Source: Hypholoma sublateritium FD-334 SS-4 (lineage: Eukaryota > Basidiomycota > Agaricomycetes > Agaricales > Strophariaceae). Taken from it: 64,000 bases of DNA. Under the pieces are notes generated by a model. It ran no database searches. It saw nothing but the letters and a program-made list of their open reading frames with translations, and was not told the origin of the DNA. Each line of letters starts with the position of its first letter. Position 1 is the first letter of the stretch. The DNA lies in assembly GCA_000827495.1 (NCBI GenBank), contig KN817544.1, forward strand, positions 248,001-312,000, written 5' to 3'. Of the stretch, positions 1-12,500 are shown in pieces. Position numbers and translations under genes: made by a program.

Positions 1-2270
1 TGCCGATCGCATTTGTATTCTTTACTGCACGTATATTGTTTACTCCGCTGTCGTGTTTTGTCCACTGCTCCATATATTAAATTCGCTATTGATTTTGTGG
101 CGTGAAAATCAACAATTAGTCAAATGGATATTTTGAGAAGGTGAATACCTGTGAGGACTTGCCGAGACTTACACTGACTGGACTCCTAGTCTGGTCCCTT
201 CGCAGTATACCGTAGAAAGAGATAGAACAATCGCGCCCATTCCACGAGCACATCGGAGCTGCACACCCCTGTGGAACGTAGCCTACCGCATCCCTGACGC
301 TAGAAAATTACCTGCATGTTCCAGAGGCCATCTGACAGTGCTTCGCAAGAGGATATCGATCTTATCCGGAACACCGTCATATCCCCGTCGCCCGGAGCCG
401 CCACGAGGCAGAATCGTGTATTCCAAGGCTTGAATGTCAAATGTTGATGCATCAATCACATATATCGGATGGCCTGGCCATAAATACAAGCATCGATCAA
501 TGGTAGATTCTTCGTAGCCCTGGGTGTGGTCGCCGGTCGGGGCAGTGTTACACCTGAACAAGCGACAAGGAGATACGAGACTGCGCAGCAAGTAACCCCA
601 CATATGTATGCACTAGAAGAAGCAGGTGTCGCCGGGGGCTCTTTCATCAACATCAGCGTCGTGTCCACAGGATAAGTGGAACTGCCCCCAGACAGGATGT
701 GCGGGCGACCAATAGAGCAGTGGCACGAAGGAGTAAGCCGAAGTTCCTGATTGGACTGAAATAAACCTGACACAGCGTTATCAGCCTCGAGGCGGCAGCG
801 AGGCTTGTCCACGCCATGAAGACGTTTGGGTCCCCCCTCTTTGGAGATGAAGAGTTCCCCGAAGACGACAACTTTCCACAGGATATTTTGATTCTGGGGT
901 GGTGCCCGTGGAGCGCCACCCGCGGGGTGCTCAGAAGTGTGGCGGGTGTCTGAAAGACTGCCGGTCCGACGCAGAGAGTAAACATACAAGTGAGAGTTGA
1001 TCGCGTAGTACACGGGAGTCTTTTTGTGATATCGAGCTTGATTGTGCCAATCTAGTGTCTTCCGCTGTCTTCAAAGGCTGTCCTGGACATCATCGAATGC
1101 GCGACTGGGAAAAAGGTGCTGGTATCGCATAGTTGCGTTCACACTACCATATGCTGCGCTGGCATTAGCGTAGACCGCATTTGGGTGTGTACGAGACTAA
1201 GCTAGGTTATTCCGCTTGCGAAAAGGCGACTTTGAAGTAATTGGGTGATTTCGCTGTGATTTCAGTGCACAGAGAGACGTAGAGGGGTGGGAGAAAGGAA
1301 CAAGGGAGAGAACGAGGGTGCATTTGATTATAAGGCCAGCTGGCCCGCAGTATTGCGGGAGGTGAGTCATTCCAGGTCACAATGAAGGGTGCTGTGCAAG
1401 GGCTCGGGAAATGGGGGCACATCCCAATGGGGAGAGCGCCGCAGAGCGGCGAGGCATCGTGCCGTCATCATGTGATCGCGTAATGCCGCCCCCCGACTCC
1501 CGCCTTTCTACTTTTTGGAGTCTGGTTTGGAGCGCTGAGCGAGAAAAGATAGAAGCTATGTAAACTAGAGAGGCCTCAAAGCACCCATTCAGACAGTGAC
1601 TTCGGCGAGCCAATAATTTAAGTAGAGAGCACTCACTCCCATACTTCCATGCTAATTGGCATTGGCAAATCGCGTATCAGAGTACTTGCAGAAGTGGCAC
1701 CTCGCGCCCATTTCTTACGTATCCCACATCGCACGTTTCTTCAATAAATAGGTGGGATATATTTCACGCAAACGTCCACTTGAATTACATGATGGGTCAC
1801 CATATTCGAAAAGATAGAAGAAAGTACTGCCGCTCGGTGTTACATTTGATTTTGTACGGGAATGATGGTCCTAGTAGCTCGGCGTATTGTATGACAAAAT
1901 ATAGGGAATCGAGGCGGTGGGTAGGGTGTATAAATTATCATGGAGTGCATGTGTCTGAACGAAGCCGGGAATTGATGATTCTGATAATTATTGACCAGTG
2001 ATACAGGTGCATGATGGAGGGGGAGTAAATTGCAGTGACGGAGGTCTCTGTGGGCAGTTGTGGTCAGCGACTCCTCGGAGCGAATACAGAGCAGAGCATA
2101 CTCACATGACTGTAAGATACGATTGTGATGGCCATTGAATGCATGCGGGAATGAAGTGAGATGAGATGCGATGCAAGACATGATAATAAAGATGGGAGAG
2201 AAAAAGAGTGATAAATAAGCGGGAAGGACGAGAAAAAATGATTGGACGCGGGGGGTGGAAGGTGGGTACT
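1..2270. other. Left flank, no supported gene
   Basis: No recognisable protein is encoded here. The longest reading frame on the minus strand (456-1013, 185 codons) has one hydrophobic stretch rich in Ala, Cys and Val near its C-terminus and no family signature. Two other minus-strand frames overlap it (283-603 and 653-985). They could be exons of an unrecognised minus-strand gene, but I could not join them convincingly. The last few hundred bases before 2270 are A/G-rich on the plus strand and probably hold the 3' untranslated region of the RING gene. Confidence 0.3.
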
Positions 2271-5200
2271 TCAAGCCTCGAGAGCGACGACGCCCTCATC
2301 CCACTCTTCCTTCTTCACACACCCCGTTGTCCGACAGACGGGACACGATACATTGACTTGGCCGTCTTCGGCAACAGTGTCGGCGCCTCTGAGTGCGACT
2401 CTCTCCGCGCTGACCAAGCATGCGCTATGGAATCGGTGCTCGCAAGCATTCGCACCTTCCTCGGTCTTACCCCGAATCGTCAACTGCTTCATGGCGCTGA
2501 CGGCCTCGCTGACTTTGTCTGTGAATGGATCCTCGTCGGAAGGGCCCAGACCGCAGCTGATGTCGCAGCAGCGCAGGCCTGCCTCTCGTTCCCGTCGCTC
2601 TACCCGTTGTCGAAGTGTGAGTCCAGGAGCAGGTGGAACAGACCATGCAGGTTTGGGGCCCTCACGACGAGGTGGACGAGGGCTGAACGTACCGCCCATC
2701 ATACCAGGGAACCCGCCAAACATGCCGGCGGGCATGGCAAACGGCGGAGGTCCAGCAGGTCGTGCCTGCCTTTGGCGCCGAGGTTGTCCATCACCAGTTA
2801 CATCGCTTGGCTGCGCTACCCCTTCGTCTTGAGGTTGAGCCGGTGCAGCCTGTTCGCCCCCTTGATCTGGATGTGCTGGCGGAGGGGCACTACTCATCCG
2901 CGCAAGCAATTGAGCAAATGCTTCGCCCATGCTGCGCCCAGACCCAGCGGCAAAGTGAATGCCATTGCCCATATTGCCGAGACCGGGAGGTGGAGGCTGC
3001 TGAGGGCCGGCAGTAGGGGTAGCTTGATCCTGCTGAGGCTGTTGTCGACGATCGCGAGGTCCGGCGTTAGCGTGTGGGCCGTCATCGGGAGTTGCTCCGG
3101 TAAACATTCGGAACATTTCTTCACCAAAACCTGTCATTTCATCGCCACCCGCATCCTCATCTTCAGGCCCTTCGGGCATCATCATCATGATATCCTCTTC
3201 CATAACTATGTCTTCTTCGTGCGGATGGTGCTCGCCTGCTGCGTGTCCATCGTCATGATGATCGGGGCCAGGGGGGCCTCGAGGGTCAAAGAACATATCC
3301 ATCGTGACGACGACATCGGCGCGCATTCCGGGCACCCCGAAGTCAAGCCCAGGTAGGTTGAATGTGTTGGTGTTAGTTGAATGCGGTGGTTGCTGCTGAG
3401 CAGCGGGTGTAGGAGGGTTGGCGTTGCCTGCGGGCCTTGGAGTGAAGGGCAAATTCGGAAGTGGCTGAAGGTTACCCAGGGTGTTGAGTGTAAACCGGCG
3501 CGCTATATTACGACGATGGGATGGAGAGGCACGGTCAGCCAGGGATCGCAAAAGTAGCATCAATTCACGATGATTACCTTGAGGGAATAAAGGAGTGCCA
3601 GTTGGATTTAAGTTGGCGGTAGCGCCGCCGGGGGCTTGTGAATTTTCGGCAGTACCTAGATCGCGAAACGACGGAGGAAAGAGAGCATCCAGAGGTACCG
3701 GAGCATGAGAAGGTCGTCCAAGACGGGCAAATAAGCGCGCATAATCACCTGCGATTCCTGGACCTGTTTCTGGTCGAGGATGATGATGGCGCTCCGCTGG
3801 TTGGGGGCCCTCTGTTGTTCCTTCGGCGCCGTTAGCTGCGGGAGGAGCATTAGCTGCTAGAGTAAGATGGTCAACCATTGCGACGAGTGCATTAGGACGA
3901 AGCCGCATACCAGTTCCATTTGAAGGCATAGGATGACTAATGCTGCTTAAAGGAACAGCAACGGGAATAGGGATCGGTAACGGGATTGAAGTGACAGCGG
4001 GTCCACCCTGTAGAAGCTGAGCTACTGTCGGCAACTGATTACCTTGTCGGTGTTGGTCTTGTTGATTAAAAGGAGGCTGCTGGTTGGCGGTGGTATTGGC
4101 ATAGAAATCAGCAAATTGGTGAAATAGGTCGTCGTCATTGATGTTCGGGGTATTGGCGGCAGGAGCGACGGCAGGGGTTTCAGCGCCGGCCGCAACGTCA
4201 GCAGTAGTTGTCCCATCTGCTGGAGTGGTACCCTCCGGTGTGCCAGCTGCAGCGGCCTCTGCTTCTCGCCTCTCCCTCTGTCGGCGTTGCCACGAGACAA
4301 AGGTCAGGTTGTCAGGATCAATGTTGAATCGGCAAGTTGGGCAAGTTGTCTGTCTCGGCCGGGAGAACCACGGGATAAGACAATCCGCATGGAAAACGTG
4401 AGCGCAGGGAAGGGACACGATTTTCGGCTGCGTTGTTTCCGCGCCACCAGATGATGCTTGCGATTTATCCGCGGACGCTCCAGCCGTCTCTGGAGCGCCG
4501 AAGCCCGCCCCGTCGGTATCCAGTAATCGATCCCAACAGATCGCACATCCGCTGTCACCACCTTTGTTGTCGTCTTCGCCCATACCTCCACCTGTTCCGC
4601 CCACTCTCTCCAGTCTTCTGACAAGTCCTTCGGGCACCACTTCCAGCCCATCTACCAGCTTTCGCGCCCGGTCGGGGTCCTCCTGGTTTTCCATTCCAAA
4701 ACCAAATCCTGCGAAGTTGTTACCGACTACTTGTGCGCCGATGCGAGCAAGCAGGTCTGCGAGATGCGGAGGAAGTGGCCCATTTTGCTGCTGCGCATTG
4801 GGATCGTTGTCCGGCCCATTACCCATTGGAAATGGCATTGGCGGTGCGCCATTTGCCCCACCCGGTAGTGGAAAGAGCAATCCCCCAGGACCGAGATCAA
4901 AAGAAACCATCCCGCCGAAAAGTGGTCGACGCCCATTACGCCCGTCCTGAGGTAGATGAGGCGGTGGTGGAATTTGAGCTTGTTCCTGGGCAGGTGCTCC
5001 AGAGCCAGCGTCTCCGTGGATCTCAGGAGCGGCTGCATTGGCAGGCGGAGTACCGTTGCTTGTAGTGGTATCTGTAGGATTAGGAATATTGTTTGGTAGC
5101 AAATGCTGGAAAAGACGGAATGGATTATCGTCGGAGTCACCATTACCCAAATTGATTGAGGTATGAAATACATGACGTTGGATATTTGAGTGGGGTCTTT

Positions 5201-5777
5201 GAATCGGAGGCTGTGGAACAGAAGAAGTGGTGGGTGTGGAAACGGGGGCATGAGTATGAGGTAAAGACGGCGATAATGACGTAGAAGTTGCAGAGGAAGA
5301 TGATGCAGTGGTGTTATTGACACTGCTTACCCTCTGAGAAGGATGCCGGCGGTCCCTTTCTTCATCACCGTCGTCCTCTACCCGTGGCCTTCTGTTTGTG
5401 GTCTGCGGTGGATCGGATGTGTACGCAGAACGGGTCCCTGACGGAGAAAATGTAGACGGAGAACGCCCGGCAGCATGGGCGGTGCTACTACCGTCAATAG
5501 CCTGCATTTCGACTTCGTTAGCATCCCTGACTGATCCGGATTCGCCCTCGGATTCGGAATCAGAGACGTCCTGTAGTCCTGGCATATCATCCGAATCGTA
5601 TTCGACATTGGCCATTCGGGCATCAGTGGATTGTCGGGCGTTTACGCCGGAAGAAGTATGAGAGACATTGGTTCCGCTGGTGGAATCCGCGTTTTGCTCG
5701 CCATCGGCTGTGGTCTGCGAATGAAAGGCGTTGCGAAAGAATTGGAAGAGAGGGTGCGTATTTGGATCTTGGTCCAT
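2271..5777 (-). CDS. Large disordered protein with two RING-type domains, probable E3 ubiquitin ligase
   Basis: This is a single uninterrupted frame of 1168 codons. A central RING-H2 domain starts with CAICWD and continues, after a Gly/Ala/Ser-rich insert of about 45 residues between the first and second metal pairs, with LPCAHVFHADCLIPWF and CPTCRF. A second cysteine/histidine cluster sits at the C-terminus (CCDISC, then CEHRFHSACL, then CPVCRTTGC), so the protein probably has a RING at each of two sites. Everything else is low-complexity: an acidic/Ser N-terminus, Pro/Gln/Asn-rich middle, and a His/Asp/Met-rich acidic patch. RING-H2 proteins usually recruit E2 enzymes for ubiquitin transfer, and the substrate here is unknown. 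No membrane segment is seen, so a cytosolic or nuclear location is likely. It is intronless while most neighbours have many introns. The ATG at 5777 is the first in frame. Confidence 0.8.
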   Translation of the reverse strand: MDQDPNTHPLFQFFRNAFHSQTTADGEQNADSTSGTNVSHTSSGVNARQSTDARMANVEYDSDDMPGLQDVSDSESEGESGSVRDANEVEMQAIDGSSTAHAAGRSPSTFSPSGTRSAYTSDPPQTTNRRPRVEDDGDEERDRRHPSQRVSSVNNTTASSSSATSTSLSPSLPHTHAPVSTPTTSSVPQPPIQRPHSNIQRHVFHTSINLGNGDSDDNPFRLFQHLLPNNIPNPTDTTTSNGTPPANAAAPEIHGDAGSGAPAQEQAQIPPPPHLPQDGRNGRRPLFGGMVSFDLGPGGLLFPLPGGANGAPPMPFPMGNGPDNDPNAQQQNGPLPPHLADLLARIGAQVVGNNFAGFGFGMENQEDPDRARKLVDGLEVVPEGLVRRLERVGGTGGGMGEDDNKGGDSGCAICWDRLLDTDGAGFGAPETAGASADKSQASSGGAETTQPKIVSLPCAHVFHADCLIPWFSRPRQTTCPTCRFNIDPDNLTFVSWQRRQRERREAEAAAAGTPEGTTPADGTTTADVAAGAETPAVAPAANTPNINDDDLFHQFADFYANTTANQQPPFNQQDQHRQGNQLPTVAQLLQGGPAVTSIPLPIPIPVAVPLSSISHPMPSNGTGMRLRPNALVAMVDHLTLAANAPPAANGAEGTTEGPQPAERHHHPRPETGPGIAGDYARLFARLGRPSHAPVPLDALFPPSFRDLGTAENSQAPGGATANLNPTGTPLFPQGNHRELMLLLRSLADRASPSHRRNIARRFTLNTLGNLQPLPNLPFTPRPAGNANPPTPAAQQQPPHSTNTNTFNLPGLDFGVPGMRADVVVTMDMFFDPRGPPGPDHHDDGHAAGEHHPHEEDIVMEEDIMMMMPEGPEDEDAGGDEMTGFGEEMFRMFTGATPDDGPHANAGPRDRRQQPQQDQATPTAGPQQPPPPGLGNMGNGIHFAAGSGRSMGEAFAQLLARMSSAPPPAHPDQGGEQAAPAQPQDEGVAQPSDVTGDGQPRRQRQARPAGPPPFAMPAGMFGGFPGMMGGTFSPRPPRREGPKPAWSVPPAPGLTLRQRVERREREAGLRCCDISCGLGPSDEDPFTDKVSEAVSAMKQLTIRGKTEEGANACEHRFHSACLVSAERVALRGADTVAEDGQVNVSCPVCRTTGCVKKEEWDEGVVALEA

Positions 5778-8700
5778 GCTCGAGCTCAGTGGTGTGGTGA
5801 TGGGTGTAGGAAGGACAGAGCATTACTCAGGCTGTACCTACTTGTTCCATTATGTTGTCATCTGTTTAGCACAGCATGATCATCCCGATCCGCCCAGAAT
5901 ATGCTAGAAATCACGGGTTTTCTTCTCCTCCATGACTTTCCATGACCGAACCATCGTCAACGTCGCTCGACGCTGGCTCTACATAGGGCCCAGCAGTAGA
6001 CAAACGTCGTACTGGTTTCTTTGAGCTCGGTTCTTTCTCCGCCATTTTTCCAGCCACCTCGTACCAAGTCTCGATCTTATTACCAGCGGCAGGTTACTTT
6101 GCTTCGCTGGCGACTCAAATAGATGGATGCTGTTCTAAAGCTATTACTGGTGAGCTGCGCTTGTATCGATCACAGGATACCGTATTCACCCGCCTCTGCG
6201 TGAATGTTATTAGAATAACGTACGGGCTCCCGACGTTAGGCAACTTTCCAGCTACCTGGAAACATATCGCTCTTGGCACATTTGCACGGGTAAGACTGCA
6301 TACTTATCCTTCTTGTGCAGTAGTCTCATCCCCCTTCTACATTGCGCCAGCGGTCTCGGTTTCGGTTTTGTATGACTTTAGCTCGCCGTCAACGCTGTCA
6401 GAACTACTGCACGCGCTTTTGTACTTCGTAAGAGGTGCTTCGAGACCTAGAATCAGTAAGGATCGGTGAGAAAGCTTGACCAAATTCATATCTACTACTC
6501 CAAGGCTGCACAATATTCAAGTTGTCGAAGTCCCAAGGACATGGCTCTTCCTGTGCGGCCCTCGGAAGTATCACATCGCCACAGTCTGCGACAGCCTCCT
6601 GCCTTGATTATCCCTGCACGCTTCTAACGCTGATGAAACAAACATGAAAACATATTCAAAGGACTGTATCGAGTCGGACGCCCTGACCATGATATCCTGG
6701 ATGCACAGTAAATCAGGTTTGTGGTGGGAACTGAACACCAACACATCCCCTCTCGGCTTTCGCTCCCCGAGTAGCGCACCCGAGCGCACCGCGCTGTTAC
6801 TCGCGGTATATGGAGATACACTGAGATATAACAGCGCGATTTAAGGCCTAATATGTGGGTCAAAGCTTGTCAGATTTGCGTGCTGCAAGACGTTGCACTA
6901 ACACACCGATGACAAGTGCCATGTCACCCACCCACGCCAAGGCTGCCTTACCCTGCCTTACCTTTCCGCCGGGAGGGAGGATATGACGGGTGTACACAAT
7001 GTAACACACGCAGTTCCTGCTACTTTAATATCGCGAATGCAAAAATCAAGTCGCGGTTAGGTTTAGAAGGAGGTCTTTCTTTCGGTCAGATCCCAATATG
7101 AATCTGCAGCCCTCACTTGAAATGGATAGGCATGACGTTCCGACCAGCAAGACTGAACTTCATTGAACTTCCTTTTCGCGTTAACAGAATAACCAGGTAC
7201 TCAAAACTCATTCTAAATAATATGGATGAACTATCAGCTCAATTGGCTCAATTATTCAGCCCAGCTTGAACTCTTTGAAATCCCCTTGTATAGCCCACTG
7301 CTTGACAGGTGGAGGATCTGCGATTATTTTGATCGCTGGAGGAGTCCCTGGGTGTAGTTTAAACTCTACTCTCTCATCTACGAAGCGTTCAGGTCCAACA
7401 TGCACATGATAAGAAGAACACGAATCTTCTTACGGTAAGGTTTTTCCATGAGACTGAAACATAACAGCGCCTGGTCGGCTCCGGGGCATGGCCAGACCGC
7501 AGTGGCAGGCATACTCGGCAAACGTGAGCGCAACCCGAAGGCACCCACACCCATTGACCAATTGTGAGCGAGTTTCCACGAAGGATAGACAGCCGCAGGC
7601 AACACTCTGCCACAAGCCGCGACAGTCGACCGTGACAAGCGAGGCGGGCCAGCGTGCGGTCTGGTTATCTGATGACTCTAGCGAACGATACTGATAAGAT
7701 CAAGTTTAGGGACGCTGCGGCCAGGGCTCGTTCACATGCCACTCGCTTGCGCGGATGCGTGGATCCTCGCTTGCCTGTGTCCGACCGGAGAACGCGTCGC
7801 GTCCTCCGAACACAAGCGGAAGATAAAGTAATGTGCGATTTCTTGAGAAATATTTACATAGTACGGTCGTGTGGTACACCTTCTTCTCAGAAATAAAGTG
7901 AGTCGGTTTTGCTTTCCAAATTTGCGTCAGCTCATCTTGGAAAATTCATGTAATGAGTTAACATCATCGGGGCCCCGGACACGGGTTGGGCGTGAAATCT
8001 CATCTGCTGGCATGCCGGGGATATCGTAACAAGCTGTAGAGATACCTCATCTAAGACCGGATTCCGCGTTGTAGCCTTGGCATCTCATACCTTGAAATCC
8101 TAGCGGCTGTGTGGGATATCTGAGAAATTTGAAAAACATCAGCTACATAGGTGGGTCCAGCCATCCGCCTGGAATTCGTCAGCGAACTGATAAGACCGGT
8201 AATTTATTCTGAGCATCCTATCAGACTCGGAGTAGTATACGTTGTTACTAGATATGATTAGGTTTCGAAAGAAATCAGATAGGTATACACTGCGCAATTA
8301 GTTTTTTTTACCCATGGTCTAAATACGGTGTTAATACATCAGGGAGAAGACAGTACTCTACTCATATTCCAACGCCGTAAAGGTTGACACAGTGACGAAA
8401 ATTATAGCCATCTGACATGAGCGCTCCGTTGCACGGAAAGAAAGAAAGGGTTATTTGAAGCACAAAAATTGATAGAAGATGCTTCCGCGCCTGTTTCGAG
8501 CTGTTGCTAATTTAACCAGTGCGTAAAACGACAAAAAGAGAACAAGACAGCCGGCATGCAAGGTGAATGGCCGAAGTAAGTTCATTGTGTTGCTAGCTGT
8601 TGCTGGCCAATTGAAAGGCGGCTTGGAACACCAAAACTAACCCCGGTGAACCTTGTAATAATAATTGTCGGGGAATGACATCTTCGAATATCGAGTATGT

Positions 8701-9501
8701 ACTAGGCCAGGGACATGACACATAAATGACGCTAAATGTATGTATTTATTCAAGTCTAGGCAGGCGTGTGGCACACGAGTCTACAACGTGCGACAACGTG
8801 TTGAGACAGTGGACTGGAACTGAGGCCGCCCGTTAAAAATATATGGTTTCCCTGAGTGAACGTGGTAATACTTTTAGCTTTATAAATGGATGGCGAAGAC
8901 TAAGAGTGAAAGGTAACTTTGTTCTCTAGATGGAATAGGGCATTGCCTAATTTTCTGCAACACGAGGAATAGAAGAACTCTCCGGCCTAGGCCGTTCTCA
9001 ATCTGTTGATTTAATAGTTCAGCAACTTCTACGACGTTTTCGGAGTGTTTTTGTCTCCGAGTCCGAAGCAGTGTCTGCACACTTACAAGTCCTTTTCCTC
9101 TGGCACACGGCGAAAATTTGCATTATTAATATTGCTACCCTGATTGCTCTGCTTATCGCAACAACGCCGTGAATAACCTGGGCTCTCCTGTATTCATCGA
9201 CGGATCTCGAATATGTAGGGCCGTGCTTGGCGAAAGTCGACGTATTACCTTGACGGAAACACGTCCAAGAGCGCGTCATTAAAGTACGAAACGCGTCGCA
9301 CGTGACCTGCTTAAGCGGGAAAAATTGCTGGTGTCCTGCCCTTTATCCTGATTTCTGATCTGTTGCTTGCAGCAAAGGTCTTTATCGATCGGCCGCATAT
9401 ATAACGATACCCAACGAGGTGAGGCCTCCCTTCTCTCCGACACGCTGCGCATCGCACGTTGTAACGCAGAAGTTCTAAATTCTCTGCAAGATACGGTCAG
9501 A
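5778..9501. other. Long intergenic stretch, no supported gene
   Basis: About 3.7 kb between the divergent RING gene and the importin gene. Only short frames without family resemblance are present (for example 102 codons at 6161-6469 and 86 codons at 9019-9279). No tRNA, rRNA, transposase or long terminal repeat was recognised. The two outer ends presumably carry the promoters of the flanking divergent genes. The middle is unexplained. Confidence 0.4.
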
Positions 9502-12500
9502 ATGGACCTCCAAACTCTATCTAACCTCTTCGCTACAACCTACAACCCGGATCCAAATGTGCGCAAGGCAGCCGAGCTCCAGATTCGCAAAGTAAGTGGA
9601 TTACCGTCTTCTCACTGTGTTAATGAGACCCGAAACACGTCCGGTCTCGTCCGAGAGAGTACACCATGACTTGCAACCAAGCGCCAACTCGATGACCACC
9701 GCACATTACGATCAGCTCTGACACGCTTTTGTTGCATTTTGCACGATAGATTGGCAATGAGGAAGGCATGATCGCGGCGATCCTCAGGATCATCGCGGCT
9801 GATTCCATCGATATGTACGTGCTTGACGCGTCTTTCTTCGTTCAACCCCTGATCGACATATATCAACAATTTCTTTCCAAAATCCAGTGCCACCCGTCAG
9901 GCCTGCTCTGTCTGGCTTAAAAACCGCGTCCACACATCCTATTCCTTGGAAACTTCGCGGAGGCCCGACCAAGCCGTCATTGTACCCTCAGAACGAGAGG
10001 CGATCCGTATCAACATTCTTCCTCTCATTGCCGCTGCTCCTAGCAATGCAATCGCCGTCCAGCTTGCAAATACCCTCAAGTCGGTCGTATCATTTGACTT
10101 CCCCTCCAAATGGCCCACCTTGGTGGACGAAATCAAGCGTTTGCTCACAAGCAACAACATTAAAGAAGTACACGCCGGTTGCGTTGCCACTTTGGAGGCC
10201 GTTCGGGCTTTCAGGTTCGTAACTGATCACATTCGGAGTAAAATTGACCTCATAGACTTTCCAATACACGAAGGTTCCGTCAAAAGAACGACGTACTGCC
10301 TGCCTTGATCGCCGAACTATTCCCCACTTTAGTGACAATCGCTTCTCATATGCTCCAACAGCCTCTCACTACATCTCAAGATATTCCTTCTATGCTTCAC
10401 CTTATTCTCAAAGCGTACCGCACCACCATTGTTATTAACCTCAGTCCACATCAACAGAGCGCGGAAAGTTTGGTTCCGTGGGGTCAACTTTTGTTTGGTG
10501 TTGTGAACTTGCGTCTCCCAAAGGAAATCTTGCCTGATGATGTCGAGGAGAGGGAAAAATCTGAGTGGTGGAAGGCTAAGAAGTGGGCTTACGCCGTCCT
10601 AGGAAGGCTCTTCCACAGGTGCGCTGTGTTCATTCAGGCTACTCAATCATATGTTATTAAATCTGTCGTTCTCCCTTCAAGGTACGGAAATCCTTCTCAG
10701 ATGCCGTCGCCGCTGCAATTGGAATATATGGAATTTGCCAAACATTTCGTCACCGCGTTCGCGCCGGAAATCTTGAATATATACTTCCGTCAGGTTGAAC
10801 TATACGTCTCCAACCAAGAATGGTTGTCCAGCAAATGCCAATACCAGATCTTCCAATTCTTCACGGAGTGGTGCGTGTTACCTTATTTATCGTTAGTGGC
10901 ACCCCAATAATGTCTTGTTTCCCAATCACAGCGTTAAGCCTAAGTCAACCTGGGTGCAGCTCAAGCCCCACTTTGAAACTCTTGTCTCGAACTTTGTGTT
11001 CCCTCAACTTTCGTTCAACGAGTCAAGGCGCGAACTTTGGGACAGCGATCCTATTGATTACGTCCGCGTCTCCGTCGGTGAGTAGCCCCACCAGCCGTTG
11101 TTGTTTACCCAAATTATTGATCCTCTTACCCATAGACGAATACGAGACATTCACCACACCAGTGGCCGCTGCTACCACCTTCTTACTCTCCCTCGCCGGA
11201 AACAGGACGAAAGTCACTTTCCTTCCGATCCTTGGGTTCATCAACTCCATCCTGCGCGCTCATGGCCCTGCCGAACAAAGATTTGGCGCCCTGAACATGA
11301 CCGCAGCTCTTGGCCGACAGATCATGAAGCACCCAGATGTTAAGAACAACATGGAGCAGTTTATGTTGCAGTTCGTCAGCCCTGAACTTGAGAGCCCCGA
11401 ACCTTTCTTGCGCGCTATCGTGAGCCCTCTTGATCCATGAAATATAGCTACGGCTGACATTACGAACAGGCGTTGGAAATCTTGGGTACAGTAACGAAAC
11501 AAGGCCTTCAGTGGTCATCCGAGGAAGTCTTGAGTAAACACTTCCAAGCTACGTTCCGGGCACTGGACGACGAGGCCTTCCCCGTCAAAGTGCAGGCTGC
11601 CCTCGCTTTGACCGAAATGATCATTGCACATGAGTCAGGTGTGTTCTCCTTTTGGTTTTGCCTTACTTTAAAACTCACTGGTTTGAACCCTCAATCTTAA
11701 TACCTTTTGTCGCACACAATCTTATTGAATTGCTGAACGCAAACTTTATGATCTAACCTTACGCGAAACGCACCACCCATCGCTGTCAATCTTGCGTGTG
11801 GCATCCTTATTCGATGAATAGTTCGCACCGCCGTCGCCCCGCAAGTCGGGAAGGTCATTCAAGGTATGCTCCAACTGTTCATAAATACTGATTCTATTCA
11901 TAACTCATTGTACGACTTTCATTTCCTTTCCATTTATGTTTTCCCGACGACACCTCCCCACCTTCATCCGGATAATGAAATGCACGCACAATCATAGACC
12001 TGTTGAAGATGGCCGACGAGACAGATTTGGACATTCTCAACAATAGCATGGAAATCATGGTTGATCAGTTCCAGACCGAACTCCTCCCGGTGGCAGCGAT
12101 GCTGACCGCCCGCCTGGTGCGTACTGAGTGCTTTGAACCCCATTTCTCTGGGTGACTTAATTTACTTAGTGCGAATCTTATATGCGCCTCGCTCGTGAGA
12201 GCTCGGTCCACGACCAAATCGAAGAGAATGTCGATCTGGACACCCTGCTTCAGGATGTTGACGATGACAAAACATTCGCTGCGATGGGTGTCGCCAAGAC
12301 GATCAGCACGGTATGCAGTCGCCTTTATTGGCGTTTCGTTACTACTTTCATTGACTTACAAACTTTCGCACATAGATCATTTCCTCGATTGACAGCTCTC
12401 CCGAAATTTTGTCACAGATTCAAGAAATCGTCATTCCGATCATTGTGTTCACCCTCGAGAACAGACTTTTGGACCTATTCGATAATATGTATGAATTGGT

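Noticed and set aside
2208..3356. A 382-codon plus-strand frame
   Set aside because: It is antisense to the clearly coding RING gene and shows no domain.
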